From positions 12,501 to 76,500 of the forward strand of contig JAPMXV010000040.1 of the NCBI GenBank assembly GCA_026936335.1: DNA of 64,000 bases, written 5' to 3'. Of the stretch, positions 10,870 to 20,169 are shown piece by piece. Positions within the stretch are counted from its first letter, which is position 1; each line of letters opens with the position of its first letter. The notes beneath the pieces were generated by a model. That model saw only the letters and a list, made by a program, of their open reading frames with translations, did no database searches and was not told the origin of the DNA. The position numbers were made by a program, and so were the translations under genes. The stretch comes from Mantamonas sphyraenae. Taxonomy: Eukaryota; CRuMs; Mantamonadidae.

Positions 10870-13392
10870 TCAGCGCCCACTCTGCAAGTCCACTTTCCTG
10901 CGGTGCTCGTTCTCCTCGTCCTGCTTCTCTCGCGCCACGTTCTCCGCCTCCAGCGCCATGCGCTCCCGTACCTTGACAAACAGCGACGGCGTCGACATGT
11001 ACGTCGTCACATACCCTTGCTGCCTCACAGACGCAAACTTGGCCTTCAGCTTGTCAAAGCTCACCTGCCGGTTCATCGTTTGGTCATCCGATCCAACACT
11101 CGTGCTCTTGCGCATTGCACTCTTGGGCATCTCCAACCTCTTGTCCTTGCCTTTCTCCTTGCCCTTGCCCTTCACATCCCTCTCATCCTCCTCCTCCGCT
11201 TCAGTGTCCACCCCGTCCTCATCTCCATCACGCTCATCCCCTTCATCCTCCTCTTCCTCCTCATCCGCCTCCACGTCCTCCATCGTCACTGTGATCGACG
11301 CTTCTCCCTGTGCCTCTTCCATCTCTTCCGCCATCGTCATGCCACGCACTTCGCCATCGTCGTCCACCTTGATCCCCTTCAGGTCATTGCGTTCCATGCG
11401 CTCAAAACACTCCCGCTCCACACGCGACAGCTGGTTGCGCGTCTCCCGACAGATCTGAATGTGGTTCATCGGCGCTGATGACTCCAAGCGTGCCGCCATC
11501 ACCACGGGAAACCCACCCACCTTCCAAAACCGCCGCTGCGATCCATACACCCCACTCACAACCTCGCCGTAGGCAATGCCGATGCGTGCACCCAGCATCG
11601 CCCCGGCATCCGCGTCCACGAGTTCTCCAGAGTCCATCGCTTCCACGCTGCTCTTCTCTGCCCACTCCACCATCTCAATCGCGGCGTACACTGCTCGCTT
11701 GCACGCGTTGCGTCCCGTCGAGAACGCGAGCACACTGTCGCCTTCGTGGTCCACAACATCCAGCTTGTACTTCTCTGCAATCTGATCCAGGGCTGTGTAT
11801 GTGAGCTTGTGGTGCATGTGAAGCTTGTCAAAGTCGTTGCGGTTGCTGTTTACCCAGCTCGTGTACCCCTTTTGGTCGAGAAGCAACACGGCGCCACTCA
11901 GCACCTCGGGCTCTTCCAGGCTTGCGTTGTTGCTCCATGCCAGACGACGTGGCAGGGTGGCATTCAAAATGTTCTGCTGTGCCTCTTGGTCTGTCACGTA
12001 CTTGGTCGCGTCGAGGATGTTGCCGGCCAGCGTGTTTTCGTCCAGACGCCACACTGTCAGCTTGATTGGGAAGATGATGCCCTTGCCATCTGGTGTGCTG
12101 CGCTTGCCGTACTCAGCTCGCTCCTTGCCCAAAATTTTACTCTCTCGGTCGGCAGCGTGGTCACGGCGATAGCGACGCATGTGACCATCGTGCGCTCGCG
12201 ACGCCTCATCGGGCATGAGGTACTTGATGTTGTACTTGTTCTCCACCCAGTCCTCCACGTTGATCCCAAACATGCGTCCCAGTACCTTGTTGCCTGCCAG
12301 GATTTGGCCCTGTGTGTTGGCCATGATCTGGCCCACCAGCGAGTTTGTAAACACGTTGCGGTACACGGATGCATCCTCGCGGAACGAGCTTGCCTCCTCC
12401 AGCGACTGAATCACAGCCACAAACACCTTGCTCGGTTCGGATGTGTCCTCCATCCCTGCCACGTTGGACAACGGGTGGATTGCAATCGACGCCTTGAACT
12501 CCACATCCTCCCCGTTCACTCCGCGACGTACGGCACGTGTCACCATGGGCTCCTTGGCGTTGACGGTCTGCGAAGGCGGAGCTTCACTCAGATGACGCCA
12601 ACGCTGCATGTAGCGTTTGATGTAGCCGTCGTGGACTCCACGCAGCTTCTCGGGCATCAGAATCTTGATGTCCTTGCCACGCACAAAGTTTTTCGTCATG
12701 CGAAACATGTTTTCAAAGCACTGGTTGACGTCGAGGATGCCGAGGTCGATGTGGTAGGTCAGAACGGCGTTTGTGATGGAATCCAGCACAACTCGTGCGA
12801 ATCCCGCCTCCACTTGCAGATTCAGCAATTCACTGCGAGCTTCTGACATGTCCTCAATGCCTTCAAGGTAACTCATGAGCTCCTGGGTGTCCACAAACTT
12901 GACCAGCTTTGAGCCGACGCCGTTGATGCTGGTCCACGAGCTGGCGGTGCTCTGGCTCACAGCTCGCGACAGTGTCGACGTAGTCGATGCACTTGAATAG
13001 CTGTGTTCCGATGCATTGTCGTTCCAGTCCGGTTTTGCCTTTGCTTCTTCTTGTTGTCGAGAAATGTCCCCGTTCTCTTCCCCGGACCGGGTGGTGTGTT
13101 TCGAATGTTCCCGAACCTTGCCTTTGTGCTTGCCGTTCTCTCGCCACGCTTCCATTTCCGCTCCGTTGTCCCCCCGAGGTGGAGGAGATCCACGTGCATA
13201 TTTCCCGTTGCGTTCCTTACGTGACTTGTGCTTCCCGTTCGACCGGCTGCGGTGTCCAGAGTCTGCAGAGCGGGAAACGTCGTCAAAAATGCCTCCGTTT
13301 CGCGGTTCCTTTCGTCGACGCCGCTCGCTCTGTGGAGTTGACCTCGACTTTGGCGACCCTTCCTCCTCCGAGCTGTAGTAAGTACTAGACAT
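10870..13392 (-). CDS. PAS-PAS-class III nucleotidyl cyclase, copy A
   Basis: 840 residues, single exon, ATG 13392 (MSSTYYSSEEE); the frame extends to 13410 only through a TTG. A charged disordered N-terminus (1-135) is followed by two PAS-type domains (about 170-300 and 310-450, each with NAVLTYHIDLG/LVGQIMANTQG cores) and a class III cyclase homology domain (about 480-640), then an acidic tail. Both metal aspartates are visible (LLLDQKGYTSW and HEGDSVLAF). In the dimer-interface strand the motif reads GGFPVVMAARLES where active enzymes have G-D-x-V-N-x-A-x-R: the transition-state Asn is Val and the purine-selecting residue is Phe, while Arg is kept. It may be weak, regulatory, or active only with a partner. 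No transmembrane segment is seen, so it is cytosolic and probably PAS-sensed. Confidence 0.8.
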   Translation of the reverse strand: MSSTYYSSEEEGSPKSRSTPQSERRRRKEPRNGGIFDDVSRSADSGHRSRSNGKHKSRKERNGKYARGSPPPRGDNGAEMEAWRENGKHKGKVREHSKHTTRSGEENGDISRQQEEAKAKPDWNDNASEHSYSSASTTSTLSRAVSQSTASSWTSINGVGSKLVKFVDTQELMSYLEGIEDMSEARSELLNLQVEAGFARVVLDSITNAVLTYHIDLGILDVNQCFENMFRMTKNFVRGKDIKILMPEKLRGVHDGYIKRYMQRWRHLSEAPPSQTVNAKEPMVTRAVRRGVNGEDVEFKASIAIHPLSNVAGMEDTSEPSKVFVAVIQSLEEASSFREDASVYRNVFTNSLVGQIMANTQGQILAGNKVLGRMFGINVEDWVENKYNIKYLMPDEASRAHDGHMRRYRRDHAADRESKILGKERAEYGKRSTPDGKGIIFPIKLTVWRLDENTLAGNILDATKYVTDQEAQQNILNATLPRRLAWSNNASLEEPEVLSGAVLLLDQKGYTSWVNSNRNDFDKLHMHHKLTYTALDQIAEKYKLDVVDHEGDSVLAFSTGRNACKRAVYAAIEMVEWAEKSSVEAMDSGELVDADAGAMLGARIGIAYGEVVSGVYGSQRRFWKVGGFPVVMAARLESSAPMNHIQICRETRNQLSRVERECFERMERNDLKGIKVDDDGEVRGMTMAEEMEEAQGEASITVTMEDVEADEEEEEDEGDERDGDEDGVDTEAEEEDERDVKGKGKEKGKDKRLEMPKSAMRKSTSVGSDDQTMNRQVSFDKLKAKFASVRQQGYVTTYMSTPSLFVKVRERMALEAENVAREKQDEENEHRRKVDLQSGR

Positions 13393-13687
13393 TCTGTGAC
13401 AATTGTGCAATGAAGGAGCGGTTCAGTACATGCGTGCGTGCTTTGGAAACGCTGCGTCCCACGGACGAGAACTACCCAAAACCAAACTTCGAAGGCTTCG
13501 GAAAATGCATGCTGGACAACGAACGTCCATGGCACTCAGTACTTCCAATACAGCCTTCCATGCATGCACATCCACCAGTGTGGGGCCGGAACATGAACCG
13601 TTGGCAGAGTTTGCAACGCACCTCCGAAAAGTGTTTCTCAAGCCAGCGCAAACCCCGTTTTGTTCATTTTTTCAGCGCCCACTTTGC
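13393..13687. other. Spacer between the duplicated cyclase genes
   Basis: About 300 bp holding the 5' flank of copy A, up to the duplication junction near 13688. No coding frame is convincing. The promoter of copy A must lie here. Confidence 0.4.
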
Positions 13688-13800
13688 GGCACCTTGCGGT
13701 GAGGAGAGCAAGCATCGATCACAGTGTGTGTGTGTGTGGGGGGGGGGGTTCTCAGATTGCATTTCACAGACGGCCGTTTTGCCGGAAATCCCGCTCCTTT

Positions 13801-16323
13801 TCAGCGCCCACTCTGCAAGTCCACTTTCCTGCGGTGCTCATTCTCCTCGTCCTGCTTCTCTCGCGCCACGTTCTCCGCCTCCAGCGCCATGCGCTCCCGT
13901 ACCTTGACAAACAGCGACGGCGTCGACATGTACGTCGTCACATACCCTTGCTGCCTCACAGACGCAAACTTGGCCTTCAGCTTGTCAAAGCTCACCTGCC
14001 GGTTCATCGTTCGGTCATCCGATCCAGCACTCGTGCTCTTGCGCATTGCACTCTTGGGCATCTCCAACCTCTTGTCCTTGCCTTTCTCCTTGCCCTTGCC
14101 CTTCACATCCCTCTCATCCTCCTCCTCCGCTTCAGTGTCCACCCCATCCTCATCTCCATCACGCTCATCCCCTTCATCCTCCTCTTCCTCCTCATCCGCC
14201 TCCACGTCCTCCATCGTCACTGTGATCGACGCTTCTCCCTGTGCCTCTTCCATCTCTTCCGCCATCGTCATGCCACGCACTTCGCCATCGTCGTCCACCT
14301 TGATCCCCTTCAGGTCATTGCGTTCCATGCGCTCAAAGCACTCGCGCTCCACACGCGACAGCTGGTTGCGCGTCTCCCGGCAGATCTGAATGTGGTTCAT
14401 CGGCGCTGATGACTCCAAGCGTGCCGCCATCACCACGGGAAACCCACCCACCTTCCAAAACCGCCGCTGCGATCCATACACCCCACTCACAACCTCGCCG
14501 TAGGCAATGCCGATGCGTGCACCCAGCATCGCCCCGGCATCCGCGTCCACGAGTTCTCCAGAGTCCATCGCTTCCACGCTGCTCTTCTCTGCCCACTCAA
14601 CCATCTCAATCGCGGCGTACACTGCTCGCTTGCACGCGTTGCGTCCCGTCGAGAACGCGAGCACACTGTCGCCTTCGTGGTCCACAACATCCAGCTTGTA
14701 CTTCTCTGCAATCTGATCCAGGGCCATGTACGTTTGCTTGTGGTGCATGTGAAGCTTGTCAAAGTCGTTGCGGTTGCTGTTTACCCAGCTCGTGTACCCC
14801 TTTTGGTCGAGAAGCAACACGGCGCCGCTCAGCACCTCGGGCTCTTCCAGGCTTGCGTTGTTGCTCCATGCCAGACGACGTGGCAGGGTGGCATTCAAAA
14901 TGTTCTGCTGTGCCTCCTGGTCTGTCACGTACTTGGTCGCGTCGAGGATGTTGCCGGCCAGCGTGTTTTCGTCCAGACGCCACACTGTCAGCTTGATTGG
15001 GAAGATGATGCCCTTGCCATCTGGTGTGCTGCGCTTGCCGTACTCAGCTCGCTCCTTGCCAATGATTTTACTCTCTCGGTCGGCAGCGTGGTCACGTCTG
15101 TACCTTCTGAGATGCCCGTCGTGCGCTCGCGACACCTCATCGGGCATGAGGTACTTGATGTTGTACTTGTTCTCCACCCAGTCCTCCACGTTGATCCCAA
15201 ACATGCGTCCCAGTACCTTGTTGCCTGCCAGGATTTGGCCCTGTGTGTTGACCATGATCTGGCCCACAAGCGAGTTGGTAAACACGTTGCGGTACACGGA
15301 TGCATCCTCGCGGAACGAGCTTGCCTCCTCCAGCGACTGAATCACAGCCACAAACACCTTGCTCGGCTCGGATGTGTCCTCCATCCCTGCCACGTTGGAC
15401 AACGGGTGGATTGCAATCGACGCCTTGAACTCCACATCCTCCCCGTTCACTCCGCGACGTACGGCACGTGTCACCATGGGCTCCTTGGCGTTGACGGTCT
15501 GCGACGGCGGAGCTTCACTCAGATGACGCCAACGCTGCATGTAGCGTTTGATGTAGCCGTCGTGGACTCCACGCAGCTTCTCCGGCATCAGAATCTTGAT
15601 GTCCTTGCCACGCACCTGCGTTTTCGTCATGCGGAACATGTTTTCAAAGCACTGGTTGACGTCGAGGATGCCAAGGTCGACGTGGTAGGTCAGAACGGCG
15701 TTTGTGATGGAATCCAGCACAACCCGTGCGAATCCCGCTTCCACTTGCAGATTCAACAGCTCGCAGCGCATTTCACTCATGTCCTCAATGCCGTCAATGT
15801 AACTCATGAGCTCCTGGGTGTCCACATACTTGACCAGCTTTGAGCCGACGCCGTTGATGCTGGTCCACGAGCTGGCGGTGCTCTGGCTCACAGCTCGCGA
15901 CAGTGTCGACGTAGTCGATGCACTCGAGTAACCCGCTTCGGTATCACTGTCATTTCCTGTGTCCACAGGTTGAGATTCTGCATACCCACTCGTGTCCAGG
16001 ACCTCGCGATGGGAGCTGTGCTCCTCGTCGACGGTTGTGAGCTTTTTCTTCGATTTGGTTGCAGAGCGGCGTTCCCGTTCTCTCCTGTAGCTGGTACGAG
16101 GCGATGTGGACGGCGATGAAGCGCCTGATTGCGATGGCGAGTTGTGGCGGGAGATGTCATTGGGTTGAACGTATCCAAAATCTCCGTGTGCGTCGACGAT
16201 GTCCGACGCGACGCTCTCGCTCCGGTTCGAGCGCCTTCCATTTTTGCGTTTCTCGCTGGAAGCGCTTGACTTGCGCGATCGACGGCGCTCCTCCTCGTCC
16301 GAGCTGTAGTACCGGCTTGACAT
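13801..16323 (-). CDS. PAS-PAS-class III nucleotidyl cyclase, copy B
   Basis: 840 residues from ATG 16323 (MSSRYYSSDEEE), the same length as copy A and nearly identical from residue 155 onward, including the same altered catalytic strand (N to V). The first 150 residues differ strongly: they are Arg/Ser-rich, with only the first dozen residues and the short block SSASTTSTLSRAVSQS plainly shared. Differences in the conserved part are few (for example IMVNTQG for IMANTQG; TQVRGKD for NFVRGKD). A longer frame to 16458 exists but its upstream part looks non-coding. The pattern fits a recent tandem duplication with either gene conversion of the core or replacement or fast divergence of the N-terminus, perhaps changing localisation or partners. 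Confidence 0.8.
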   Translation of the reverse strand: MSSRYYSSDEEERRRSRKSSASSEKRKNGRRSNRSESVASDIVDAHGDFGYVQPNDISRHNSPSQSGASSPSTSPRTSYRRERERRSATKSKKKLTTVDEEHSSHREVLDTSGYAESQPVDTGNDSDTEAGYSSASTTSTLSRAVSQSTASSWTSINGVGSKLVKYVDTQELMSYIDGIEDMSEMRCELLNLQVEAGFARVVLDSITNAVLTYHVDLGILDVNQCFENMFRMTKTQVRGKDIKILMPEKLRGVHDGYIKRYMQRWRHLSEAPPSQTVNAKEPMVTRAVRRGVNGEDVEFKASIAIHPLSNVAGMEDTSEPSKVFVAVIQSLEEASSFREDASVYRNVFTNSLVGQIMVNTQGQILAGNKVLGRMFGINVEDWVENKYNIKYLMPDEVSRAHDGHLRRYRRDHAADRESKIIGKERAEYGKRSTPDGKGIIFPIKLTVWRLDENTLAGNILDATKYVTDQEAQQNILNATLPRRLAWSNNASLEEPEVLSGAVLLLDQKGYTSWVNSNRNDFDKLHMHHKQTYMALDQIAEKYKLDVVDHEGDSVLAFSTGRNACKRAVYAAIEMVEWAEKSSVEAMDSGELVDADAGAMLGARIGIAYGEVVSGVYGSQRRFWKVGGFPVVMAARLESSAPMNHIQICRETRNQLSRVERECFERMERNDLKGIKVDDDGEVRGMTMAEEMEEAQGEASITVTMEDVEADEEEEEDEGDERDGDEDGVDTEAEEEDERDVKGKGKEKGKDKRLEMPKSAMRKSTSAGSDDRTMNRQVSFDKLKAKFASVRQQGYVTTYMSTPSLFVKVRERMALEAENVAREKQDEENEHRRKVDLQSGR

Positions 16324-16720
16324 GAATGTTCGATGTGTTCTGTGGTGGGTGGTGGTGCATCCTGACGGGGTCAGTGGCCGAACGGTACACTTTGGCCGGA
16401 AACACACGGAACCCTGGACGGTGCTCTGGTGACGGTCCCGTCTCAATCTGGTTCCCACCCTCCTGCGGGTGGGTTTGACGCGTTCGACGATGAATGGGTG
16501 TGGGGAACCGCTTCAAGCATGCAAAGGATGCATATGGTGCCTTTGTGAACGTCGTGCATGTGGTGGTGGCAACGTACCGGGATGCGCGGAAATCGATCGG
16601 GTTGGTTTGCGGAGCGCGATTTTGCCCTTTCTTCTTCACGCTGCTCCTCGCACTCCAGCTCTGACGCAGCTATGTGCTCCACACAGTCGCAGACCAACCC
16701 CTTCAATCCATCGCACTCCA
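16324..16720. other. Divergent promoter region
   Basis: 397 bp between the start of the minus-strand cyclase copy B and the + strand aldo/keto reductase. No gene is seen; it presumably holds both promoters. Confidence 0.4.
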
Positions 16721-17928
16721 ATGCAACCAACGCAACCTGTGATGTTCGCTCGACCCACACGCTCCGTTGCCTCGTCGGCCAGCTCAGTTTCTGGCGCAGT
16801 CGTGTGTGCTCACATGCCCACTCGCGCATTTTCAGAGAGTTCAGCAACTCCACGCGTGCCCACAGTCACCCTCAACGACGGAAACGAGATGCCGCAGCTC
16901 GGACTGGGGCTTTGGAAGGTCCCCGCCAAGAAAGCTGAGCAAGTGGTTCTCGATGCAGTGCATGCTGGCTACCGCCACTTTGACAGGTAAACCACCCACA
17001 ATGCTCTGCAGGTCACTGCAACAGCCCCGGTCCTTTGCACACGACCCGAAGAACCGGCGACTTTCCCCCCGGACTGCTTGTCTGCGGCTCGTGCTCACAC
17101 ACCCAGCGCAGTGCAAAGGTATACCAAACACAGCCGTACGTAGGTGAGGCGTTTAAGCAGGTGACAAGCAACAGCAAGGCTTCCGACGCCACGCTCAGTC
17201 GGGAGGAGCTCTTTGTCACGGACAAGCTGTGGAACACCGATCACGGCACAGGAAACGTCTCCCGCGCCTGCGAAGACACCCTTCACGAGCTCCAGCTGCC
17301 CTACCTCGATTTGTACCTGGTGCACTATCCGTTTGCCTTCAAGCCCGGCCGTGGCCTCATGCCTGTGAACAAGAACACCAAGCAGGTGGAGTTTGCCGAC
17401 GTGGCTATTGAAGAGACTTGGGAGGAGATGGAGACCCTTGTGCGCTCGGGACTCACAAAGAGCATCGGCGTGTGCAACTTCAACGTCGACATGCTCACCC
17501 GCATCATCGAGAACGGATCCATTAAGCCGGCGGTGTGCCAGATCGAGGTCCACCCTTACTACCAGAATCGCAAGATTGTCGAGTTTTGCATTGCGCACGA
17601 CATTGTGGTCACAGGTTACTCTCCACTGGGCAGTCCGCCATCCAACCTGCCTCAGGAGCCGGGGAAGAAGCCCCATGTGCTCGCTGACGAAAATGTGGCT
17701 GCCATCGCCGCCATGCACAGCAAAACAAGTGCGCAGGTGCTTCTGCGCTGGCAGATCCAGAGCGGATACGTCACCATCCCCAAGACCAGCAACCCCGACC
17801 GAATGCGCGAGAACATGGACATCTTTGATTTCGAACTCTCCGAACAGGAAATGGCCAGCATCAACGCACTCGAACAGGGGATCAAGGTAGTGGAACCACC
17901 ATTTGCCAAGGGTACCAACTGGCTGTGA
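16721..17928 (+). CDS. Aldo/keto reductase, probably mitochondrial
   Basis: Exon 1 16721-16986, intron 16987-17111 (GTAAAC...GCGCAG, phase 2), exon 2 17112-17928; 360 residues. The join restores HFDSAKVY. The AKR catalytic tetrad is complete: Asp88, Tyr93, Lys127 (TDKLWN) and His160 (LVHYP). The start of the barrel (EMPQLGLGLWKVP) and the cofactor end (IPKTSNPDRMRENMDIFDF) are typical. Residues 1-45 are rich in Arg/Ser/Ala without acidic residues (RPTRSVASSASS, PTRAFSESS), as in a mitochondrial presequence, although a later start at MPTRAF is possible. The substrate is unknown; an NADPH-dependent carbonyl reduction is expected from the family. Confidence 0.85.
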
Positions 17929-18016
17929 GGGTGAAAGGCAATGAGAATGGTGAACGAGGCAGACCTCGCCTCGTCGTCGTCTCCGAACAACCAACGCCCA
18001 GCCCAGAGCACGTCTT

Positions 18017-18587
18017 TCATCCGGGTCCCACTTTGGGAATGTCGTGGATCTCCGACAATGAATCCAGGTACTTGTTGAACTGATTCACCTGCTCTCCATG
18101 AGACGTCGAGGCCATCTTTTCAATCACCTCCTTCTCCTTGCTCTGTTTCCACCTTTCCTCAAATGCCAACTGTGCCTTGGTCTTTGTCACCACCTGTACA
18201 ATCTCCTGCTCGCCTCCCTCTTGCTGTTGCTTCTGCTCCTGCACGGCCTGCTTTGCTGCCTCCTTCAGCAGCTTCTTCTTCTTCTTCCGCTTCTTCCGCT
18301 GTGCTTTGGCGTCGCTGTGGTGCAATTCAGCGTCAATAGTGTGGTTCATTCAAGGACACACGTGACACGTGCACTCAAAGCAAAGGGTGTACAGTGAAAA
18401 GTCGCGTCCTGAGCCTCGTTCTGTCGCCACAGGGAGGCTAAACGAATGGGCGGCGCGCTTTCCACCGATTGTCTTTACACCCTGTTCGGAGGCTCCGTGG
18501 TTCAGCCAGCCCAACCCACCTTGTGTCCAGGCTGATGCCCCCCTTTAACTTGAGCTTGCCACGCACCACGTTCTCATAGCTGGACAT
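18017..18587 (-). CDS. FAM32A: FAM32A homologue (spliceosome-associated)
   Basis: Exon 1 18587-18520 (MSSYENVVRGKLKLKGGIS), intron 18519-18315 (GTGGGT...CCACAG, phase 2), exon 2 18314-18017; 121 residues. It has the family's three blocks: an N-terminal Y-x-x-V-x-x-GKLKLKG, a central Lys/Arg run (KKRKKKKKLLKE) and the C-terminal QVNQFNKYLDSLSEIHDIPK with the DIPKV end. Human FAM32A is 112 residues. In animals the protein is known as an exon-ligation factor that enters the catalytic spliceosome, which fits an intron-bearing genome. Convergent with the AKR gene. Confidence 0.9.
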
Positions 18588-18678
18588 GTGTGCAGAGTTG
18601 GCGTGGCACCGTGGTCGCAAACCAGTTCCTGCATTTGTCAACCACCATCCATCCTTTCTTCATACAACATTGAACACC

Positions 18679-19968
18679 CTAAGCGCCTGCTCGTTTAATT
18701 TCCAGCTGTGTGGGGAAGAGCAGAGCGAGCTGCTTGAAAAAGTCGTGTTCTCCTTGAACATCTTCGCCGGAGGATTGGTGTCGTGTTTCCCAGTCCAAGT
18801 TGACAAAGGCAGGATCGTAGTATGTGTAGTATGAGTACGCGCGTGTGTGCTCCTGCACGTCCTGGAAGCCATACAGGCTGATGTGGCCGCAGACAGAGGT
18901 GGCAAATAGGAAGCCGATGACGCCACTGGTGGGCGAGAAGCCGTGGAATTCTGGATTGAATGAACTGACACACTCGATGGGACGTCGGGCAAGCGAGTCC
19001 AGGGACAGATAGGCCACTTTGTCCTGCAGGTTGCGAGCAAGGACGGCGTCCAAACCACGCTGGAATTTGGCCCAATCAGAGCTCAGTGCACGCGAAGCAA
19101 CGTACTCGGTGTCGTCGAGATAGGACTGGGGTGGGTTGAGTCGTGTCTCGTTCATGCTGGATGTGCTTACCCCGAGAGCCCAGTTCAAGTCGGTGGTGGT
19201 CATGAAGCGCACTGTTGTCTTGACACCCACGTGTTTTTCGTACCCATGAGTAGGTCCCACATTGAAGCGAAACACGGCGTCGTGTCCGTCTATTTCATCG
19301 CCATCGTCGTAGGCAAGCATGAGACCCGAGTTTGCAACCACAGCACACCGAGGCCACCGCTTGCTGGCCAACTGCTCAGCTGCCCCTGCAGCCACACGTG
19401 CCATTTTGCCGTCATAGAAGAGCTGGGCACGACCGTATGCCTGGTACCCGTCCTTGGACACCACATGGACGTCCCCAAGGTGGGAGGGATCGGAAGGCTG
19501 TCTCGTCCGGGTATACCATTTCGGGTCACGCTCTATACACGACTGTTGCACCAGATAGCACATTGGGCGGGGGCACATCACCTCCAGCACACTTTCCATG
19601 GCACTGGGAGAGCCAGGGGTCATGGGTAGGTCCTTGGACGCCGTGGAGGAGGCCAGTGCAGCAAGTTGGTCCGGGGGCAACTGGGCATTCACAGACTCGA
19701 GCAGAATGCGTGTCTGCGTCGCCAACTGACGCAATTGAACAAAAGAACGCTTGTTCAGGTCAGCAGGCGGACTGTCGGCCTGTTGAGAGAAGGAGGGAGG
19801 TGGAGTGGGCATCGTGGGAGTGGGACAGGCACTGTTGCGCACACCTGCCTGCACACAAGACTCTGGACATTGTGAGTGCTCGCTGTGGTGTCCCGTCCAC
19901 GTATAGACGGCCACCACAGAGAGGCAGCTCAGGAGGCACAGTGCAGCCACAGGGCGGGTCCACGCCAT
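18679..19968 (-). CDS. Sialyltransferase (GT29), type II Golgi protein
   Basis: 429 residues from ATG 19968. Residues 5-22 form the signal-anchor (ALCLLSCLSVVAVYTW), then a Pro/Gln-rich stem, then the catalytic domain. Sialylmotif L is clear (RWPRCAVVANSGLML, EIDGHDAVFRFN, GYEKHVGVKTTVRFM), motif S is PTSGVIGFLFATSVCGHISL with the partner Cys, and motif III reads YYTYYD. Motif VS normally is H-x4-E; here it is HDFFKQ, so Glu is Gln. The family transfers sialic acid from CMP-sialic acid to Gal/GalNAc ends; the substrate here may be a related acid such as KDN. It is head-to-head with the LRR-PP2C gene across a (TG)n tract. Confidence 0.85.
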   Translation of the reverse strand: MAWTRPVAALCLLSCLSVVAVYTWTGHHSEHSQCPESCVQAGVRNSACPTPTMPTPPPSFSQQADSPPADLNKRSFVQLRQLATQTRILLESVNAQLPPDQLAALASSTASKDLPMTPGSPSAMESVLEVMCPRPMCYLVQQSCIERDPKWYTRTRQPSDPSHLGDVHVVSKDGYQAYGRAQLFYDGKMARVAAGAAEQLASKRWPRCAVVANSGLMLAYDDGDEIDGHDAVFRFNVGPTHGYEKHVGVKTTVRFMTTTDLNWALGVSTSSMNETRLNPPQSYLDDTEYVASRALSSDWAKFQRGLDAVLARNLQDKVAYLSLDSLARRPIECVSSFNPEFHGFSPTSGVIGFLFATSVCGHISLYGFQDVQEHTRAYSYYTYYDPAFVNLDWETRHQSSGEDVQGEHDFFKQLALLFPTQLEIKRAGA

Positions 19969-20070
19969 ACAAGGAGGAGGGCTTTTGGTTGGGTGGGACC
20001 ACGAGTGGTGTTCTTCTGAACACCCGCATAAGAAACCAACACAATCAATATGGTTGTGGTTTTGTGCACG

Positions 20071-20072
<2 letters not shown>

Positions 20073-20105
<33 letters not shown>
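20073..20105. repeat. (TG)n microsatellite in a bidirectional promoter
   Basis: A perfect TG run of about 33 bp lies in the 200-bp space between the start codons of the sialyltransferase (minus) and LRR-PP2C (plus) genes. Confidence 0.9.
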
Positions 20106-20106
<1 letters not shown>

Positions 20107-20169
20107 GACTTGCCCTCGGTCCCCCACCCCCACCCAACTCAATCCACTCCACCCACACCCACACAAAGC

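Larger units (their letters stand above)
10770..16320. repeat. 2.9-kb direct tandem duplication
   Basis: About 10770-13690 and 13688-16320 are two direct copies. Each begins with the tail of the UBL gene (GGCACCTTGCGGTGAGGAG) and the spacer CAAGCATCGATCACAGTGTGTG, then a minus-strand PAS-cyclase gene. Identity is very high from the 3' flank up to about 12990 (first copy) and 15925 (second copy), then drops sharply over the last 400 bp, which encode the protein N-termini. The second copy has an expanded (TG)n-(G)n run at 13721-13750. Confidence 0.85.

Noticed and set aside
11746-12846. Long + strand open frame (366 codons) opposite cyclase copy A, and its twin at 14677-15843
   Set aside because: It is the antisense shadow of the PAS-cyclase genes, His/Val/Leu-rich, duplicated only because the sense gene is, with no domain resemblance.
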